This document shows positions 63,472-64,000 of a stretch of DNA of 64,000 nucleotides, piece by piece. The notes below the pieces were generated by a model, which saw only the letters and a program-made list of their open reading frames with translations, was not told the DNA's origin and did no database searches. The stretch lies in assembly GCF_003046795.1 (NCBI RefSeq), contig NZ_PZKN01000022.1, positions 1-64,000 on the forward strand, in the 5' to 3' direction. The position numbers and the translations under genes were made by a program. Numbering within the stretch: the stretch's first letter is position 1; each line of letters starts with the position of its first letter. The stretch comes from Desulfonatronum sp. SC1 (GTDB taxonomy: Bacteria > Desulfobacterota > Desulfovibrionia > Desulfovibrionales > Desulfonatronaceae).

Positions 63472-64000
63472 TCACAAAGTAAAGTTTTTCAGCAGCACCC
63501 CGGCGGCTCGCGGGTTGCGGATGTTGTAAGTGGCGTGGGACAGGTCGTGGCCGACACGAAGGGTTACGGCATGGTCCGGCAGGGTCTTGAACATTTCCTC
63601 GTCGCTTTCCGCGTCGCCCATGGCCAGGATGAAGTCCCAGTCACGAATGGAGCTGAAATGCATGGCGGCAACGGCCTTACTGATCCCGGCGCTACGCACC
63701 TCGACCACCATGGGGCTTTGCAGAATCTGGATGCCCACGTTGGAGGCCAGTCCGCGCAAGGTTTCGGCCAACTCCCGAGCCCGCTGCGTTCCCAGGTTGC
63801 GATCCGCTTGTCGATAATGCCAAGCCATGGAAAAGTCTTTGTCCTCGGTGAATGTCCCCGGCACCCGTGAGCTGAAGCGCTCCAGAATCGGGCGGATCTG
63901 GTCCTTCCAATCGTTGAGCAGGGGGCGGATCATCCGCCACTGTCCATTCGTTTCCCGGACCCAGACCCCGTGTTCGGCCACCAGGGCCACGGGCAGTTTG
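63472..64000 (-). CDS. Trehalose-phosphatase domain, C-terminal end of a larger gene (partial)
   Basis: The frame runs off the right edge; 176 residues are visible. They match the OtsB-type HAD phosphatase: LVAEHGVWVRETNG near the start of the visible part, SMAWHYRQADRNLG, a Lys in the SKAVA segment, and the acidic motif FILAMGDAESDEEMF with the metal-binding Asp pair. Dephosphorylates trehalose-6-phosphate. As the frame is still open upstream it could be a stand-alone OtsB or the C-terminal half of an OtsA-OtsB fusion; the sequence beyond the window decides. Confidence 0.85.
   Translation of the reverse strand, partial: KLPVALVAEHGVWVRETNGQWRMIRPLLNDWKDQIRPILERFSSRVPGTFTEDKDFSMAWHYRQADRNLGTQRARELAETLRGLASNVGIQILQSPMVVEVRSAGISKAVAAMHFSSIRDWDFILAMGDAESDEEMFKTLPDHAVTLRVGHDLSHATYNIRNPRAAGVLLKNFTL

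Overview
The window reads as one stretch of chromosome from a sulfate-reducing bacterium of the Desulfovibrionales type (Desulfobacterota). The evidence is a complete six-gene Ech-type energy-converting [NiFe] hydrogenase operon (echABCDEF), a hemA / cytochrome c assembly (ccsA) / siroheme dehydrogenase block, high GC, and the general gene content. The genus cannot be fixed from the sequence alone. Most genes are housekeeping, in short operons with frequent 1-14 base start/stop overlaps.

Layout. 1-5780: a transposase-like tail and a dispersed repeat border a minus-strand type II secretion / type IV pilus assembly block (ExeA-like ATPase, GspE/PilB ATPase, GspF/PilC platform, one unknown). A c-di-GMP-I (GEMM) riboswitch with its own promoter and terminator lies between gspE and gspF. 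6078-8413: an unknown gene, an AbrB/PIN toxin-antitoxin pair and an acyltransferase-like gene. 8413-11950: a paralogous acyltransferase-TraB fusion coupled to tgt, then nth. 12389-15768: an ABC-2 exporter with a candidate sigma-54 promoter, convergent with a NifA-like activator. 16084-20866: a VTT membrane protein, a repeat, a unit containing a PilZ protein, an ABC ATPase and a thioredoxin reductase-like enzyme. 20932-26545: tRNA(CAU), nif3-like gene, zinc-ribbon protein, rnpB, ispDF and cysS. The RNase P RNA gene carries two nearly identical long hairpin inserts.

26584-36645: an NlpC/P60 lipoprotein, a BaiN/HI0933 flavoprotein, a FUSC protein, the ech operon, and a ccmD-like plus TPR pair. 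36725-45893: an adenylate cyclase with an EF-hand-like loop, tilS, hemA-ccsA-siroheme genes, and an envelope glycan/lipid operon (GT39, VTT, GT2). 45917-54339: ftsY, a Phd/PIN toxin-antitoxin pair, panB with a CBS gene, a three-gene ABC importer, ndk and proC. 54545-56453: a second GEMM riboswitch ahead of pseudopilin genes, one of them broken. 56609-61582: two radical SAM proteins with export signals and a membrane protein with a spermidine-synthase-like core. 61949-64000: pyruvate kinase, an E. coli-like REP hairpin and a trehalose-phosphatase domain cut by the window edge.

Two connections stand out. Cyclic-di-GMP appears three times (riboswitch before gspF, riboswitch before the pseudopilins, PilZ protein), so pilus or secretion assembly is probably tied to this second messenger at the RNA level. 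Small palindromic repeats are unusually varied: a roughly 200 bp inverted-repeat element with a second palindrome nested in it, a related CGTAGGGGC hairpin, a REP-like hairpin and the twin hairpins inside rnpB. The most novel-looking items are the rnpB inserts, the acyltransferase-TraB fusion with its truncated paralogue, and the exported radical SAM / membrane SpeE-like cluster.
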